DNA of 64,000 bases from Zopfochytrium polystomum (lineage: Eukaryota > Chytridiomycota > Chytridiomycetes > Chytridiales > Chytridiaceae): NCBI GenBank assembly GCA_025765615.1, contig JAIVFJ010000016.1, forward strand, positions 434,001-498,000, read 5' to 3'. The position numbers and the translations under genes are program-made. Below are positions 11,295 to 21,343 of the stretch, one piece after another. The notes beneath the pieces are model-generated. The model was not told the origin of the DNA, searched no databases, and saw only the letters and a program-made list of their open reading frames with translations. Position 1 is the first letter of the stretch. Every line of letters starts with the position of its first letter.

Positions 11295-12160
11295 TCAACT
11301 GCGCAGCAAGACCATGAAAACCGAGATCACCGAGTACACGACGCTTCGCACGACCAGTTTCGCGACGATGGCTACGGAGACGTTGACTCGGTACACCTCT
11401 GCCAAGGATCGAATGACGGTGACCTGCGAGAAGGAAGACGAGCATGACGACGTCGAAGGATATCTTTGCGTAGGTGGTGGTGGAGAACTCGGGCGTCGGG
11501 GTGGTGTTGTGGTTGGCCTGGGGGGGTTTGGGTTGTGGCTTGTGTGTGTGTGGACGTCACACTTATGCCCCTCAATGTTATCGAAATGCGAAACTAGCTC
11601 AAAAAAAAAGGAAAAAACAAAAACAGCAACTACCGAGCCTTTCAGTGTTCGGAAGAAGTGTAGAACGCGCGTTAAATGTTTCTCCCACCCCGAAGACGTT
11701 GACATCTGTAATTTTTTTTTCAAATTCCTCATCGGCTAATACGAGGGATCCATTCGAGGTTGTATTCGAGGTTGTGTTGGAGGTGAGCGTTACGGCGCGG
11801 GGGTTAGGAAGCGGAGGGTGTTTCTGGAATTTATCCTCACACGCCGCCGACGACCCGACTGGATAGAACTCGTCGAAGTCGAAATCGCGCGAGGCTTTTA
11901 TGAAGAAGGCGCCGTCCAGCATCCCTCCTTCGACGTGGAGGAGGTTGGCCGAGATCATGGATGACGAGTTTGTTGCTGATTTTTGCGATCGAGTCCCAGA
12001 AGGCGACGGCCTTATTGAAATTTTTTTTTTTCTGGATTTTTTGTTTTTTTTTTCCACGAAAAACGAGCGTGAGGACTCTTCGGACGGGTGAGTGCACGAC
12101 GCGACAGAAACTAAACCGAGGGCAGTGAGGGATCACGTGGACGGCGTTGGGCCACAGACT
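11295..12160 (-). pseudogene. Frameshifted multi-pass membrane protein gene
   Basis: Several protein-like segments lie in order on the minus strand but in different frames. They are FNKAVAFWDSIAKISNKL (about 12020), EGGMLDGAFFIKASRDF (about 11930), a segment starting after an acceptor near 11520 with TYAKISFDVVMLVFLLAG, and VAIVAKLVVRSVVYSVISVF ending at 11295. The frame jumps by one base within CTTCTCGCAGGTCACC (about 11412) and again near 11960. Either the gene is decaying or the assembly has single-base errors. I do not recognise the family; the hydrophobic stretches suggest an integral membrane protein. Confidence 0.4.
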
Positions 12161-12282
12161 TGCCACCAGCGCCTAAGGCCCGTGGTGTGCTGTGGTGCGT
12201 GGCGCAGATGCCAGTACGCGCCACGAAGCTCGCTGAAAGCGGCGAAGGGAGGCGCGGCAGAAGAATTTGCATCAGGGGGCGT

Positions 12283-12328
12283 CGGCTTTTTGGCTATCTG
12301 CTCCCACGGGGGGCAATAGCCAAAAAGC
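12283..12328. repeat. Perfect 14-bp hairpin
   Basis: GGCTTTTTGGCTAT at 12283-12296 is followed 18 bases later by its exact reverse complement at 12315-12328. It could form a stem-loop in RNA or DNA. It lies in a gene-poor stretch, so role unknown. Confidence 0.8.
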
Positions 12329-13866
12329 CTCGAGGGGAATGACAACAGTCAACTCTCTCTCTCTCTCTCCCTTCCAGAAACGCCAACCCACCACGTTCCC
12401 AACATCCCTCACTTCGCTTCCGTTCACTTCGCTTCCGTTACCGATGGAAGACGGTACCAAACTTATCGGACGGCCTGAAGAGTGTCTCAGAGCGTGCAAA
12501 AAGATGCCTTATGCATCGAATGTTTCATCGGCTATCGATGGATGCAACACGGCGATGTTGAAGAAAAGAAAATGAGCCTTCAGTTGATCCGATTCCAAAG
12601 AGTGGATGGATTTTCTTCTTTGTCGGTTTGTCTCCTCAGGGTCGTGCGCCTGAACAGCCGATTGATAACTCCCAACCCGTCCCACTTTCTGTTGACGAGA
12701 CTGCTTGTGGGAAAACAGAACGTCGCCATCGATTTCGACTCTAGAGCATCTGCGCAATGCGCACAAATGGTGGGGCGTCCGGGGTGGTGGGCAAAAGGAA
12801 CCGCATGAACACACGGCGCGGGCACAGCACCGATCTCGGGGGCGATTGTCGGTCGCAGGCATGAGTCGCAGGGAGATGGTCGATAAGCCGGCGGCTGCGT
12901 GCCCTCCGTCACGCGAGGAAGTTAATCGATAAAATGGCGGAGCTTCGGATCGGCTGTTCCTCACGAGCGGTCCTGTTGATTGCCGTGCGTTATGTAATCG
13001 TTCTCATGTCTTTGTGTGGTTAAGCCGGATATCGATCGAGGGTATTTAATCGAGCTTTTTTTCCTCTTTTTTTTCAGGTGCGAACCAATCAGGGGACACT
13101 GCAATGTGAGGAGTTAACTCGGACACACACATCTCTCTTTCTGTCTCACCCTGTCTCAAAATCCGATCTCTGACGAATTCCGCTTCCTGTATTTCCCATT
13201 TCTCAATTGTTTTTTTTTTTTGGCCTTTCTTTTCCGTCAAGTCGGGATTTTTCGACCAGAAAAAGAACCAAGACAAATGAAAATCAAAGCTCGGCAATCT
13301 CTACTCGGCGCCTCGGCCCTTCCTCCACGAGTTCCTCCCCGCGTTCTCGGTTTTGATTGCGAATTTTTTCTTGTCTGTCCCCGCCCCATGGAACTTCCTC
13401 GCACAAACGCACGGACGGAGGCCGAGAAAAACACAAAGGGAGACTGAAAATCGGAAGAAAAAAAAAATTTCTCGCGAATAGAAAACAATCGATCCCCGAT
13501 CGATGATGACCGAAGGCTGCATGTGTTGTTGCCTGCCTGCCTGTCACGTGAGAAAAGGGAGGGAGGGGACAGGAAAAAAAGAAGGGGACAGCTGTCACAA
13601 TGCACAGCGGGCGGAACTCTGACAGAAGAACATCCCCTCCCACTGCCTCGCTCTGTCCCTTGCCTCTCTCTCCCTCTCCGAAATTTTTTTTTTTTTTTTT
13701 TTACGAGAAGAGGGATTTTTTTTTTTTTTTTCCCCCCAACAAACAAACAAACAAACACGCACACCCACCCACGCAACCCCACGCGATTGAGAAGAATACC
13801 CTCGGACTTCCCCCCTCCCAGTCTCCCCGCCTGTCTCCCCGCTCTCATCTCGCCCGCCCCTTCCTC

Positions 13867-13923
<57 letters not shown>

Positions 13924-14296
13924 CTCTCTGTCTCGGTCTCTTATCTGCCTCGCATCAGTCTATCAATCAAATCAATCCATCATGCAATCCCATCCCCTGT
14001 TGCTGCTTTGCTGCTGTCGTGAGCTAAGGGATAATGGACCCTCGCTCTGTCTCTGTCCCTCTCCGCCTGACAGGGAGGGACCTTTTATTCCTTCGGGCGG
14101 CCACGCACCGCTTTAAATTGCCCGCGCCTCCCCCCCTCGTACCGCGCTCTTCATCGTTTGCTCCCTCATTGGCAGATTCTAAGAAAGGAGAAAAGAGGGT
14201 CACCCGACCAACCCCGAACGTCTGACCTCTAGCACACCCCCGCCCGACAGCAGCCCATACCCCCACTCACAACCCTTCGAACAGCCACACACAAAC
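12329..14296. other. Intergenic region upstream of transporter copy 2
   Basis: No gene is supported. There are T runs at about 13682-13732, a CAAA run near 13740 and a long CT microsatellite at 13869-13920. The CT-rich tract lies about 380-430 bp before the ATG at 14297 and could be a promoter-type pyrimidine tract. Confidence 0.5.
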
Positions 14297-15658
14297 ATGA
14301 CCGGAATCGCCGCGCCGGTCGTCAACACGGCCTCGGCCGCCCAAAAGACGCTCTGGGGTCCCTTGGCCCTCGTCACGTCGCTCTTCTTCCTGTGGGGTCT
14401 CGCATACGGCCTGCTCGACGTCCTGAACAAGCACTTCCAGGAAGTCCTCGGTATCTCGCGCACCCAGTCGACCCTCCTCCAGTTCGCCTACTTTGGCGCC
14501 TACTTTGTCATGGGGCTCTACCCGGCCGGCGCCGTCATCAAAAAGTTCGGCTACAAGGCTGGTATCCTCATGGGTCTGACGTTCTACATTGTCGGCGCCG
14601 TATGCTTCTACCCGTCGTCGACGTACGTCACCTTCCCGGGCCTCGTCGCATCGACTTTTGTCATCGCCTGCGGCCTGTCGACCCTCGAAGCCGCCGCCAA
14701 CCCGTACATTGCAGTGCTTGGCCCTGCATCGTCGTCGACGTTCCGTCTGAACCTATCGCAGTCCTTCAACGGCATCGGCTCCGTGATCGGCCCCATCATC
14801 GGCTCGTACGCGTTCTTCGGCGGGTCGGACTACTCGAACAACGGCAAGAAGACCACCTCCGGCGACCTGTCGTCCGTCAAATACGTCTACCTGGCCATCG
14901 CCGGCTTTGTCGCGCTGATCCTCATCCTGTTCATCATCACCAAGCTGCCTGACATCAACGAGGCCGAGAAGGAGGCGATGGAGGCCGGCGCGGACGCGGC
15001 GGCGGGGGACGAGGACGACACGCAGATCTGGGAACACACCAACCTGCTCTGGGGCATCGCCGCGCAGTTCTCCTACGTCGGCGCGCAGGTCGGCATCGCG
15101 GGGCTCTTCATCAACTTTGTGACCGAGTCGATCGCCATTTCCTCCGGCGACGCCGCACTGTACCTCACCTACTCGCTCATCATCTTCACGGCCGGCCGCT
15201 TCATCGGCTCCGCGCTCCTGACGTACTTTGACGCGCGCCACATGCTGGCCGTGTACGCTGTCATCGCGACGGGGATGGCGGCGTACCTGGTCGGGGCGAC
15301 GGGGAAAGCCGGCGTCGCGATCATCATGTCGATCTACTTTTTCGAGTCGATCATGTTCCCGACGATCTTTACGCTGTCGATGGAGGACCTCGGCAAGCAC
15401 ACCCGCCGCGGCGCATCCTTCATGATCTCGTCGCTGGTCGGCGGCGCCGTGTTCCCTGTCTGCATCGCGGCGGTCGGCGACGCGACCAACACGACCGCGC
15501 GCGGCATGTTTTTGCCCATGCTCGGGTTCTTGGTCGTGCTCGTGTTTGCGCTGTACGGGTCGCGCGTGCCGGAGCGCATCAAGGCGCGCAAGGCCGGGTC
15601 GGGTAAGGCGCCCGTGCTCGGACAGGACGGCGATTTCGCCGTCGCAACAAAGGCTTGA
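14297..15658 (+). CDS. FucP-type MFS sugar:H+ symporter, copy 2
   Basis: Intronless 453-aa paralogue of the 7158-8513 gene in the opposite orientation. The proteins are nearly identical through the first six helices and differ mainly in the N-terminal tip (MTGIAAPVV instead of MPGYAGPV), the central acidic loop (ADAAAGDEDD) and the segment around LLTYFDARHMLAVYAVIATG. It has the same family signatures (LFFLWGLAYGLL, KKFGYKAGILMGL). Expected role is proton-coupled uptake of fucose-like or related sugars at the plasma membrane. The flanks are not conserved between copies except for the gene itself, so regulation may differ. Confidence 0.93.
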   Translation: MTGIAAPVVNTASAAQKTLWGPLALVTSLFFLWGLAYGLLDVLNKHFQEVLGISRTQSTLLQFAYFGAYFVMGLYPAGAVIKKFGYKAGILMGLTFYIVGAVCFYPSSTYVTFPGLVASTFVIACGLSTLEAAANPYIAVLGPASSSTFRLNLSQSFNGIGSVIGPIIGSYAFFGGSDYSNNGKKTTSGDLSSVKYVYLAIAGFVALILILFIITKLPDINEAEKEAMEAGADAAAGDEDDTQIWEHTNLLWGIAAQFSYVGAQVGIAGLFINFVTESIAISSGDAALYLTYSLIIFTAGRFIGSALLTYFDARHMLAVYAVIATGMAAYLVGATGKAGVAIIMSIYFFESIMFPTIFTLSMEDLGKHTRRGASFMISSLVGGAVFPVCIAAVGDATNTTARGMFLPMLGFLVVLVFALYGSRVPERIKARKAGSGKAPVLGQDGDFAVATKA

Positions 15659-16424
15659 GAAAGCTCGTGGCTTTTCTTTCGCTGGTCACACCAGCAGCAC
15701 CCTATTCCTTTCTCCGCTGCGCGTTGTAAGTTTCTCACCAACCCACCCTTCTGTGTTTCATTTGTACAAGTTTTTACACGTTGAACGTTGCACCTCTGTT
15801 TCTTGAAAAAAAACCTCACCTCCCCTCTCCACTTTTGGCGCTTCTTTTGTACACCAGAAACGAAACCCTGTCGGATTTGCTTTCCTCCCACCGCCTCTTC
15901 GCTTTCTTGTCAATCCACACCCTTTCTCCCTTCACCCTTTCTTCGGCCAGGCACTCCCGATCACACATCTTTCACTCGGACCTCGCGCTTTCTGCGTCAC
16001 CACCCCACTCCTCAATTCCGTTCTACACCCCATACAAAAGGGCAAACAAAAAAAAAAATCCCGGAAAAATGGGAAACAAGGTTACCGGCCCTCCTGGTAA
16101 TGACATCGGATAAAAAAAAAAAAAAAGAAGCACGAAATCAGTTCGCGATTGAGTGTTTTCTCTTGGCGTGACAAGAGAGAGAGCGAGAGAGAGAGAGAGA
16201 GAGGCGAGACAGGCCCCACTCCCAATTGCGACTTGCATGGAACTCCCAACCCGGAAGAAGCGGGCGAGACACCGCCATCGGTAAAGCCCGACAGACAGAC
16301 AGACAGACAGAGAGACAGACAGACAGAAAGACAACAGGCAAAAATGGATACCAATCAGACCCCATAAAAAAACAAAGACAGAAATCAACCACACTGATCA
16401 AACACCTTCCCCACCTTCCGAACC
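15659..16424. other. Intergenic region
   Basis: Pyrimidine-rich downstream region, then A runs (16049-16057, 16113-16126), a GA run (16168-16203) and a CAGA tetranucleotide run (about 16290-16330). No gene supported. Confidence 0.5.
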
Positions 16425-16892
16425 ATGTCCTCCGCAGATGCACGCCGTCCTCACCGCCGCGCCGCTGCCGCCTCCACCACCACCACCACTACCACCCCGC
16501 CGATCTTCGACGCGCACGACCCGTCCCCGCTCCGCCCGCTCCTCCTCGCGACCTCCCTCTACCTCGTCCTCGCCCTCCTCCTCGACGCCGGTCCCACCCT
16601 CCCCTACACGACCCGTCTCTACTACAGCGACACCAAAGGCGCACCCACACCCGCCTTTGCCTCACCCTGGCACCGGCGCGCAATCCTGGTGACCGCCGCG
16701 ACGGCGATCGTGTTCGCGATGGTGGCGCTGGTGCGCGCGGCGACGGGAGTGAGCCGCCTGCTGGCGCGGGAGACCGAGAAACGGACGGGGAGGCCGGAGG
16801 ACGGGCGCGAGGGGCGCAGCGGAGTCGTGGACCGGGTTTTGGTGGGGGTGTTGGGGTTTGGAGCCGTGGTGTGGGTTGTGGGGATGTGGTGA
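16425..16892 (+). CDS. Hypothetical membrane protein, 155 aa
   Basis: Single open frame from an ATG in good context (ACCATGTCC). It has a Thr-rich N-terminus, a hydrophobic helix LRPLLLATSLYLVLALLLDA, a second helix RAILVTAATAIVFAMVALV and a C-terminal helix VLVGVLGFGAVVWVVGMW. Three membrane segments are expected. Its 3' third is duplicated and decayed immediately downstream (17155-17330), which supports it being a real gene. Family not recognised. Confidence 0.6.
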   Translation: MSSADARRPHRRAAAASTTTTTTTPPIFDAHDPSPLRPLLLATSLYLVLALLLDAGPTLPYTTRLYYSDTKGAPTPAFASPWHRRAILVTAATAIVFAMVALVRAATGVSRLLARETEKRTGRPEDGREGRSGVVDRVLVGVLGFGAVVWVVGMW

Positions 16893-17154
16893 AGGGCGGG
16901 GGACTCCACTCACCTTGATCCGTCGCCCTTGTTTTGTTCTCCTCGCTTTGTTCGCAAACTCCTTCAACCTTTCTTTCGGTTTGCCAAACATCCAACTCCC
17001 CTCCCACATCCCTTCATCAGTCTCTCATCTCGTGGCCATATTATCCGCGGGTCGAAAAAGCTGGTTGGCTTCCCACTCTTTTAATCTGTTTGTGCCTTTC
17101 TTTTTATTGACGGTTAAGAACCTCGTCCTTGCACGGGGTGGGGGATTGGCCTTC

Positions 17155-17330
17155 ACCGCTCGGCGACTGCGGTGTGCCGGCTGCTCGTAAGGGAGTCGGA
17201 GTTGTTGACGGGGCGGCCGGCGCCTAATTCGGAGGGGCGGAGTGGGGTGGCGCAGCGGCTTTGCGGTGGGGGCGATGGGTGTCGCGGCGCTGCGGTGGGT
17301 TGTAGGGATGTGGTGAGGGGAATGCGAAAG
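17155..17330 (+). pseudogene. Decayed duplicate of the 3' end of the 155-aa membrane protein gene
   Basis: The stretch aligns with 16738-16905: SRLLARETE corresponds to a CRLLVRESE reading, and the ending GCGGTGGGTTGTAGGGATGTGGTGA matches the parent's stop region. A stop (TAA) at about 17225 and frame changes break it. Downstream flanks (about 16960-17110 and 17380-17500, each with CATATTATCC) also align, so the duplication was tandem. Confidence 0.6.
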
Positions 17331-18087
17331 TTTCTCTCGTCCCGCTCCCCTGCTTGGAATCCCTCGCGTTTTTTTGTTGCACGCTTTCTTTCGCCACGCA
17401 ATTCCCTAAACATCCCGTTATCCGCCCATCTTCTTGCGCCATATTATCCCCGGGGTTGAAAGAAAACCGGCCTCCCTTCCCACTCTAACAATCTGATGGT
17501 TCTCTTCTTTACTTGACCGTACCGAACGTCATCCTTGAATCCAAACTCATATCCTGTTCCTCCACCGCCGACCCAGAAAATATAAAAATCAAAAGTCACC
17601 GTCACAGAAACCCGGCACCGCACGGCACTCCCTGTTTCAACCGTGACTGCCCGATGGAAGAAGTCCTGGGGTCCCCGAAAGCAACACAGACCCTCTGTAT
17701 CTCATGAACTCCTGGTGCCAAAACTTCGCCAAAGTCAGCCACGGAAGAGTCGTCCCCCATAATGAGCTTTTGCGCCGGGGGTTTACCGTGACGTTCGACA
17801 TCATTAGCATGTGGATCCAGCTTCTCCCAAAGTAGAGAAAATTCCAGTCGACCAGTGGGAGACAGCGCAGTGATCCGGCAAAGTCCGCGCGCACAGAAAA
17901 AATGTCCCTGAGGTATGTTTACTTCCCCACCGTGAAAAAACAAAAAAAGAGTTGGGAGTCAAGGAAAAAGGCTTTCACCCGCTTGCTCAATATAAAAGCC
18001 GACTCACCCCTTTGCAAACCACATTCCCAATCGCTTTATCACCAACAGCAGCACCGCCCAGAACACCCACCACAACTAAAACGAAAG
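17331..18087. other. Intergenic region with one uncertain minus-strand open frame
   Basis: Contains the downstream flank of the duplicate. An open minus-strand frame of 113 codons (17943-17602) reads protein-like in part (FSLLWEKLDPHANDV, IMGDDSSVADFGEVL) but has no recognised domain. It may be a fragment of an older gene or chance. Confidence 0.3.
17991..17998 (+). promoter_or_regulatory. TATA box of small secreted protein gene 1
   Basis: TATAAAAG, 90 bp upstream of the ATG at 18088. Confidence 0.6.
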
Positions 18088-18348
18088 ATGGATGGCCACC
18101 AGCTCTTCCTCCTCATCCTGGCCATATTTCTCACCGCGCTCGCGCCGCCAACAACCGCGGGGCCGCTCGCCTACGGCGTCTGCCAGACGGGATGCAACGC
18201 GCTCGTTGCGTCCTGCTACATGGCCGCGGGCGCTGTGTTTGGCACCGTGACGGCAGGTTTGGGGACCGCGCCTGCGATTCTTTCGTGCAACGCAGCCCAC
18301 GGGACATGCATGGCCGCCTGCGCGGCGGCTGTTTTGCTGCCGGCTTGA
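18088..18348 (+). CDS. Small secreted Cys-rich protein 1
   Basis: 86 aa. A signal peptide is clear: MDGHQLFLLILAIFLTALA followed by PPTTAG. The mature part has six Cys in the pattern C-x3-C-x6-C, then a Gly/Ala-rich hydrophobic centre (MAAGAVFGTVTAGLG) and C-x7-C-x3-C. I recall this layout from a widespread family of small eukaryotic proteins sometimes labelled zygote-specific (Zys3-like); the name is from memory. The start is the first ATG after the TATA box. Function unknown; probably extracellular or cell-wall associated. It is paired with a paralogue 0.7 kb downstream. Confidence 0.8.
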   Translation: MDGHQLFLLILAIFLTALAPPTTAGPLAYGVCQTGCNALVASCYMAAGAVFGTVTAGLGTAPAILSCNAAHGTCMAACAAAVLLPA

Positions 18349-18898
18349 GGAATGCGAAGTGGGGATGGGGCGGGAGGTGGAAAAGTGGCGCTTATTGGTG
18401 GGAAGTTTTCGATGGAAGGCTGGCGCAGAGTCCGAGGGGGATTTTACACAGTCAAGGCCGTTTACTTTTTTTAACTTACTTGTGTATAAGCTTTACCCGT
18501 TTTGTGCTTTGCATGTGTTACACGATCTAGGCTTCTTGCTTGACCCTGCTATGAAGTGAAAAATCGTCCTTCGTCTGTTTTGGTTTGTTTTTTTACTTTT
18601 TTTTTCTTTTTTTTTTTCCCTTCATTTTTCAAGTCCGCCTGTCACTTTCCCGTGCCCCTGCGTTGCGACCAACATTGGTTTTGTTTTTCCTCACTTTTTA
18701 CTTGATCCTAAGCAGGTCCGGATGCGTAAAGGGAAGAGGCAAATTTTCATGCCAGCTTCTCGGGAAATACTGTCGACCCAGTTCATCTTCCTGGGAGACA
18801 TCACGTCCGACGACTGACGCAAGCCGGGCGAAGAGTCTCCCACCGCATCAAGCGTTTCCCTCCCCCCGACCCCTGTCGACTGTGCCGCACATCGCGTG

Positions 18899-18906
18899 TA
18901 TAAATG
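18899..18906 (+). promoter_or_regulatory. TATA box of small secreted protein gene 2
   Basis: TATAAATG, 115 bp upstream of the ATG at 19014. Spacing is similar to the paralogue. Confidence 0.55.
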
Positions 18907-19013
18907 GCCTGGTGCAGGTGACGCCCCCTGCTCACAGTTCACTACAAGCTAACCCCTCCCTCCACCCAAGGTGAACCACACTCCGTAAATACCGTGCAGC
19001 CGCTCACACAAAA

Positions 19014-19268
19014 ATGAAACCGCCCCGACTCGAACACCACCACGTCCTCGCCATAGCACTACTCTTCGCGCTCCCCGCCGCCGCACGCCCTTCAACGCCA
19101 CTTGGCATATGTCAATCTGGCTGCTCCGCGCTCGTGGTCGCTTGCTACGCGGCCGCTGGTGCGGTGTTTGGAACCGTCACAGCGCGGGCGGGGGCATCAC
19201 GGGATGTGCTAAGATGCAACTCGGCGTTCGGCACTTGCATGTTAAAGTGCTACGAGGCTTGTCATTGA
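19014..19268 (+). CDS. Small secreted Cys-rich protein 2
   Basis: 84 aa, same family as the 18088 gene. Signal peptide region LAIALLFALPAAARP, then ICQSGCSALVVACYAAAGAV, FGTVTARAG and CNSAFGTCMLKCYEAC. It has one extra Cys near the C-terminus compared with the paralogue. Same strand, same order, similar TATA spacing: a tandem pair. Confidence 0.82.
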   Translation: MKPPRLEHHHVLAIALLFALPAAARPSTPLGICQSGCSALVVACYAAAGAVFGTVTARAGASRDVLRCNSAFGTCMLKCYEACH

Positions 19269-19489
19269 AAAGAGTGTCGCGGTGTGGGGGAGTGACGGTG
19301 GGGCGGGAACGCAGGAAGGAAGTGCACGTTGTGGGAGTCCGTTCAGTGTTACTTCACTATTTTTGCATGTTTTTCGAGCATTCCCATTCTTTGCTAGCCT
19401 TGTCTGTACTGTGTTTCTCCTTTGACGGCATTTTGGGATAAGTTCGTTGAGTTGAGGTGGTGGTCTTTTTTTTTTTTTTTTTATTTTTT

Positions 19490-20345
19490 TTTATTTTTCG
19501 GGACCTCTTCGCCACTGCCGCACGAAGCGAGACACCTTCTCAACCTCGCACACACACCTCTTACTCCTCCTGGTCGACGATGAACCCAACGCCGTCGATC
19601 GGTATCGGCGGCACCGTCTCCGCAAACCTGGCGTCGTCGCTGCAGAGGCGCACGAGGCCACGATCCCCGCGGATCTGATCATCGCCTCCTGGCTCCTCAT
19701 CTTGGCCGGGTGCCCGTGGGCCACCGCTCCCTCAAGCTGAGCTCCGTGTCGCAAAAACGAGCCCGGATGGCGGCGACGATGGCGACGAATGACGAGCTGG
19801 GGCAACTATACACTTGTGGCTGGCAGCGACGACAACAGCGCAGAAACCGCGCCAATGATCTCCTCGCAGAGCCAGCCCAGTCCCGGGGCCTCGTCGTTGC
19901 AGCGGTACTGGTAGATCTGTACGCCTACTTTTCCCTGATCGAATTTGTCACGGGCGGATCGGTGAAGCGCAGGTTCGGGTACTCCCCCGTCTACTTCCTC
20001 ACCGCCAGCGTGAGCGTCCTCGCCCAGCCCAAACCGTCGAATACATACCTGCCGTGCGCCACGCCGGTATGTCAGCCATTGACCGAATGTTCCCCACCCA
20101 CCAACCGGATCCTCCTTCGCGCACGTATTCTGGTGGCTTTCGCGCATCATCTTTAATTGGATCCTGTGCATCGCCGCCTTCATCTACCTCGTCCCCAAAC
20201 TGGGGATCACCACCATCGACGGCTTTTCCGGAGCGTGAACGGTCGTACACTTCAACACGAGCGTTCAGGAGTCCTGCGACCCGGCGGATGTCCGCGCGGG
20301 AGTTGTTTACTCGAACATTCACGGATACGATCGCGTAACCTACCA
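19490..20345 (+). pseudogene. Decayed multi-pass membrane protein gene, copy 1
   Basis: Protein-like hydrophobic segments lie in order but in several frames: AHEATIPADLIIASWLLILAG (about 19645-19710), LVDLYAYFSLIEFVTGGSVK (about 19910-19970), RRFGYSPVYFLTASVSVLA, FNWILCIAAFIYLVPKLGIT (about 20150-20210) and VHFNTSVQESCDPADVRAG (about 20245-20300). The last segment also occurs, broken, at about 27555-27620. Stops separate the pieces. No family recognised. Confidence 0.4.
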
Positions 20346-21343
20346 GGCGTCCCTCACTTTGTCAGATCAGTCTCCTGCATCCCAAATTGTATTTGCATGA
20401 CCATAAAAACAGTCAAAAACAAGAAAAGTCTTGCCTTAGAAGTTGAACAACTCTTGCCACTGCCACTTTTGATCATTTTAGTCCTGAAACAAGCTCTGTC
20501 TGGAGGCTCTGCTCAGGTTGTTTTTTTGTTCTTCTACGCACAGCAACAGTCTGGAGCAAAACAGCAATATCAAACCAGATCAAAGCACTCCCCAGGCCAA
20601 TTTAATGGATCAACTTGTCCCCATCAGTGCGAATGCAATTAAGCCCCTGGCATCATTTATTTGGTATGGTTTGACAAAGCAACCACTGCCCAGTGTTGCC
20701 CGGTGTAGTTACAAAAACAAGAGAAAAAAACCTGCTCAGTGTCACCTGCCTCTGTTTGGCACCACCCAACAACCAGCCTTCCCTCAACACTCCAGACTGA
20801 TTGTGGGTGTCTTCAAGGCTCCCACCGTCACAATTTCCACTGCGGGGAGATTACCTCATCCCCAACAGTGGCCATTTAGGCTGCACCCGGATTTGAACCA
20901 GGGTTCCCAGAATCAAAATATGATGTGATAATCCCTACACTATGCAGCAATGCCCTTCGCAAACTGTAAGGACCATGTTTGCAGACAAAACTTCGCATCA
21001 GATCCTCTTTCAAAGAAAAAAAAAAAAAAAAAAAGGAAAAGAAGAAAGAATCCTTTTCTTCTTCTTTTTGTTTTCTTCCACAACTCAATTTCATGCTCTT
21101 ATGTTATCAGCCCACAGAGCTGAGTTCTGTTTGTTGCTGCCTCAATACAACACATTTTATAGTTTTACATGAAAATATGGCCCCATCAGAAAGAGGAATC
21201 AATTTCGGTTTTTTCTCTAATTTTCATAATTTTGTTTCCACTATGTCCTAGAACAAGGTTTGCCAATTCTTAGTGCAATTAGAAACATCATCTTTGTGAT
21301 AATGAAAGAGCTTTCTGGCTCCTTGGTTGCAAACCGGTCTATG
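20346..21343. other. AT-rich insertion-like segment
   Basis: Lower GC than both flanks, no long gene, an A run at about 21019-21035 and a tRNA-like sequence inside. It separates the decayed membrane gene from inverted-repeat arm B and could be an inserted SINE-like or other element. Ends not defined. Confidence 0.4.
20879..20949 (-). tRNA. tRNA-Gln(UUG)-like sequence
   Basis: Reading the minus strand, acceptor arms TGCTGCA and TGCAGCC pair at six of seven positions. There is an A-box-like TAGTGTAGGGA, an anticodon loop TTTTGAT with TTG in the anticodon position on a 4-of-5 paired stem, and a good T arm CCTGG-TTCAAAT-CCGGG with the B box GGTTCAAATCC. The unpaired first base (T with C) and the AT-rich setting leave open that it is a tRNA-derived repeat or pseudo-tRNA. 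Confidence 0.5.
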
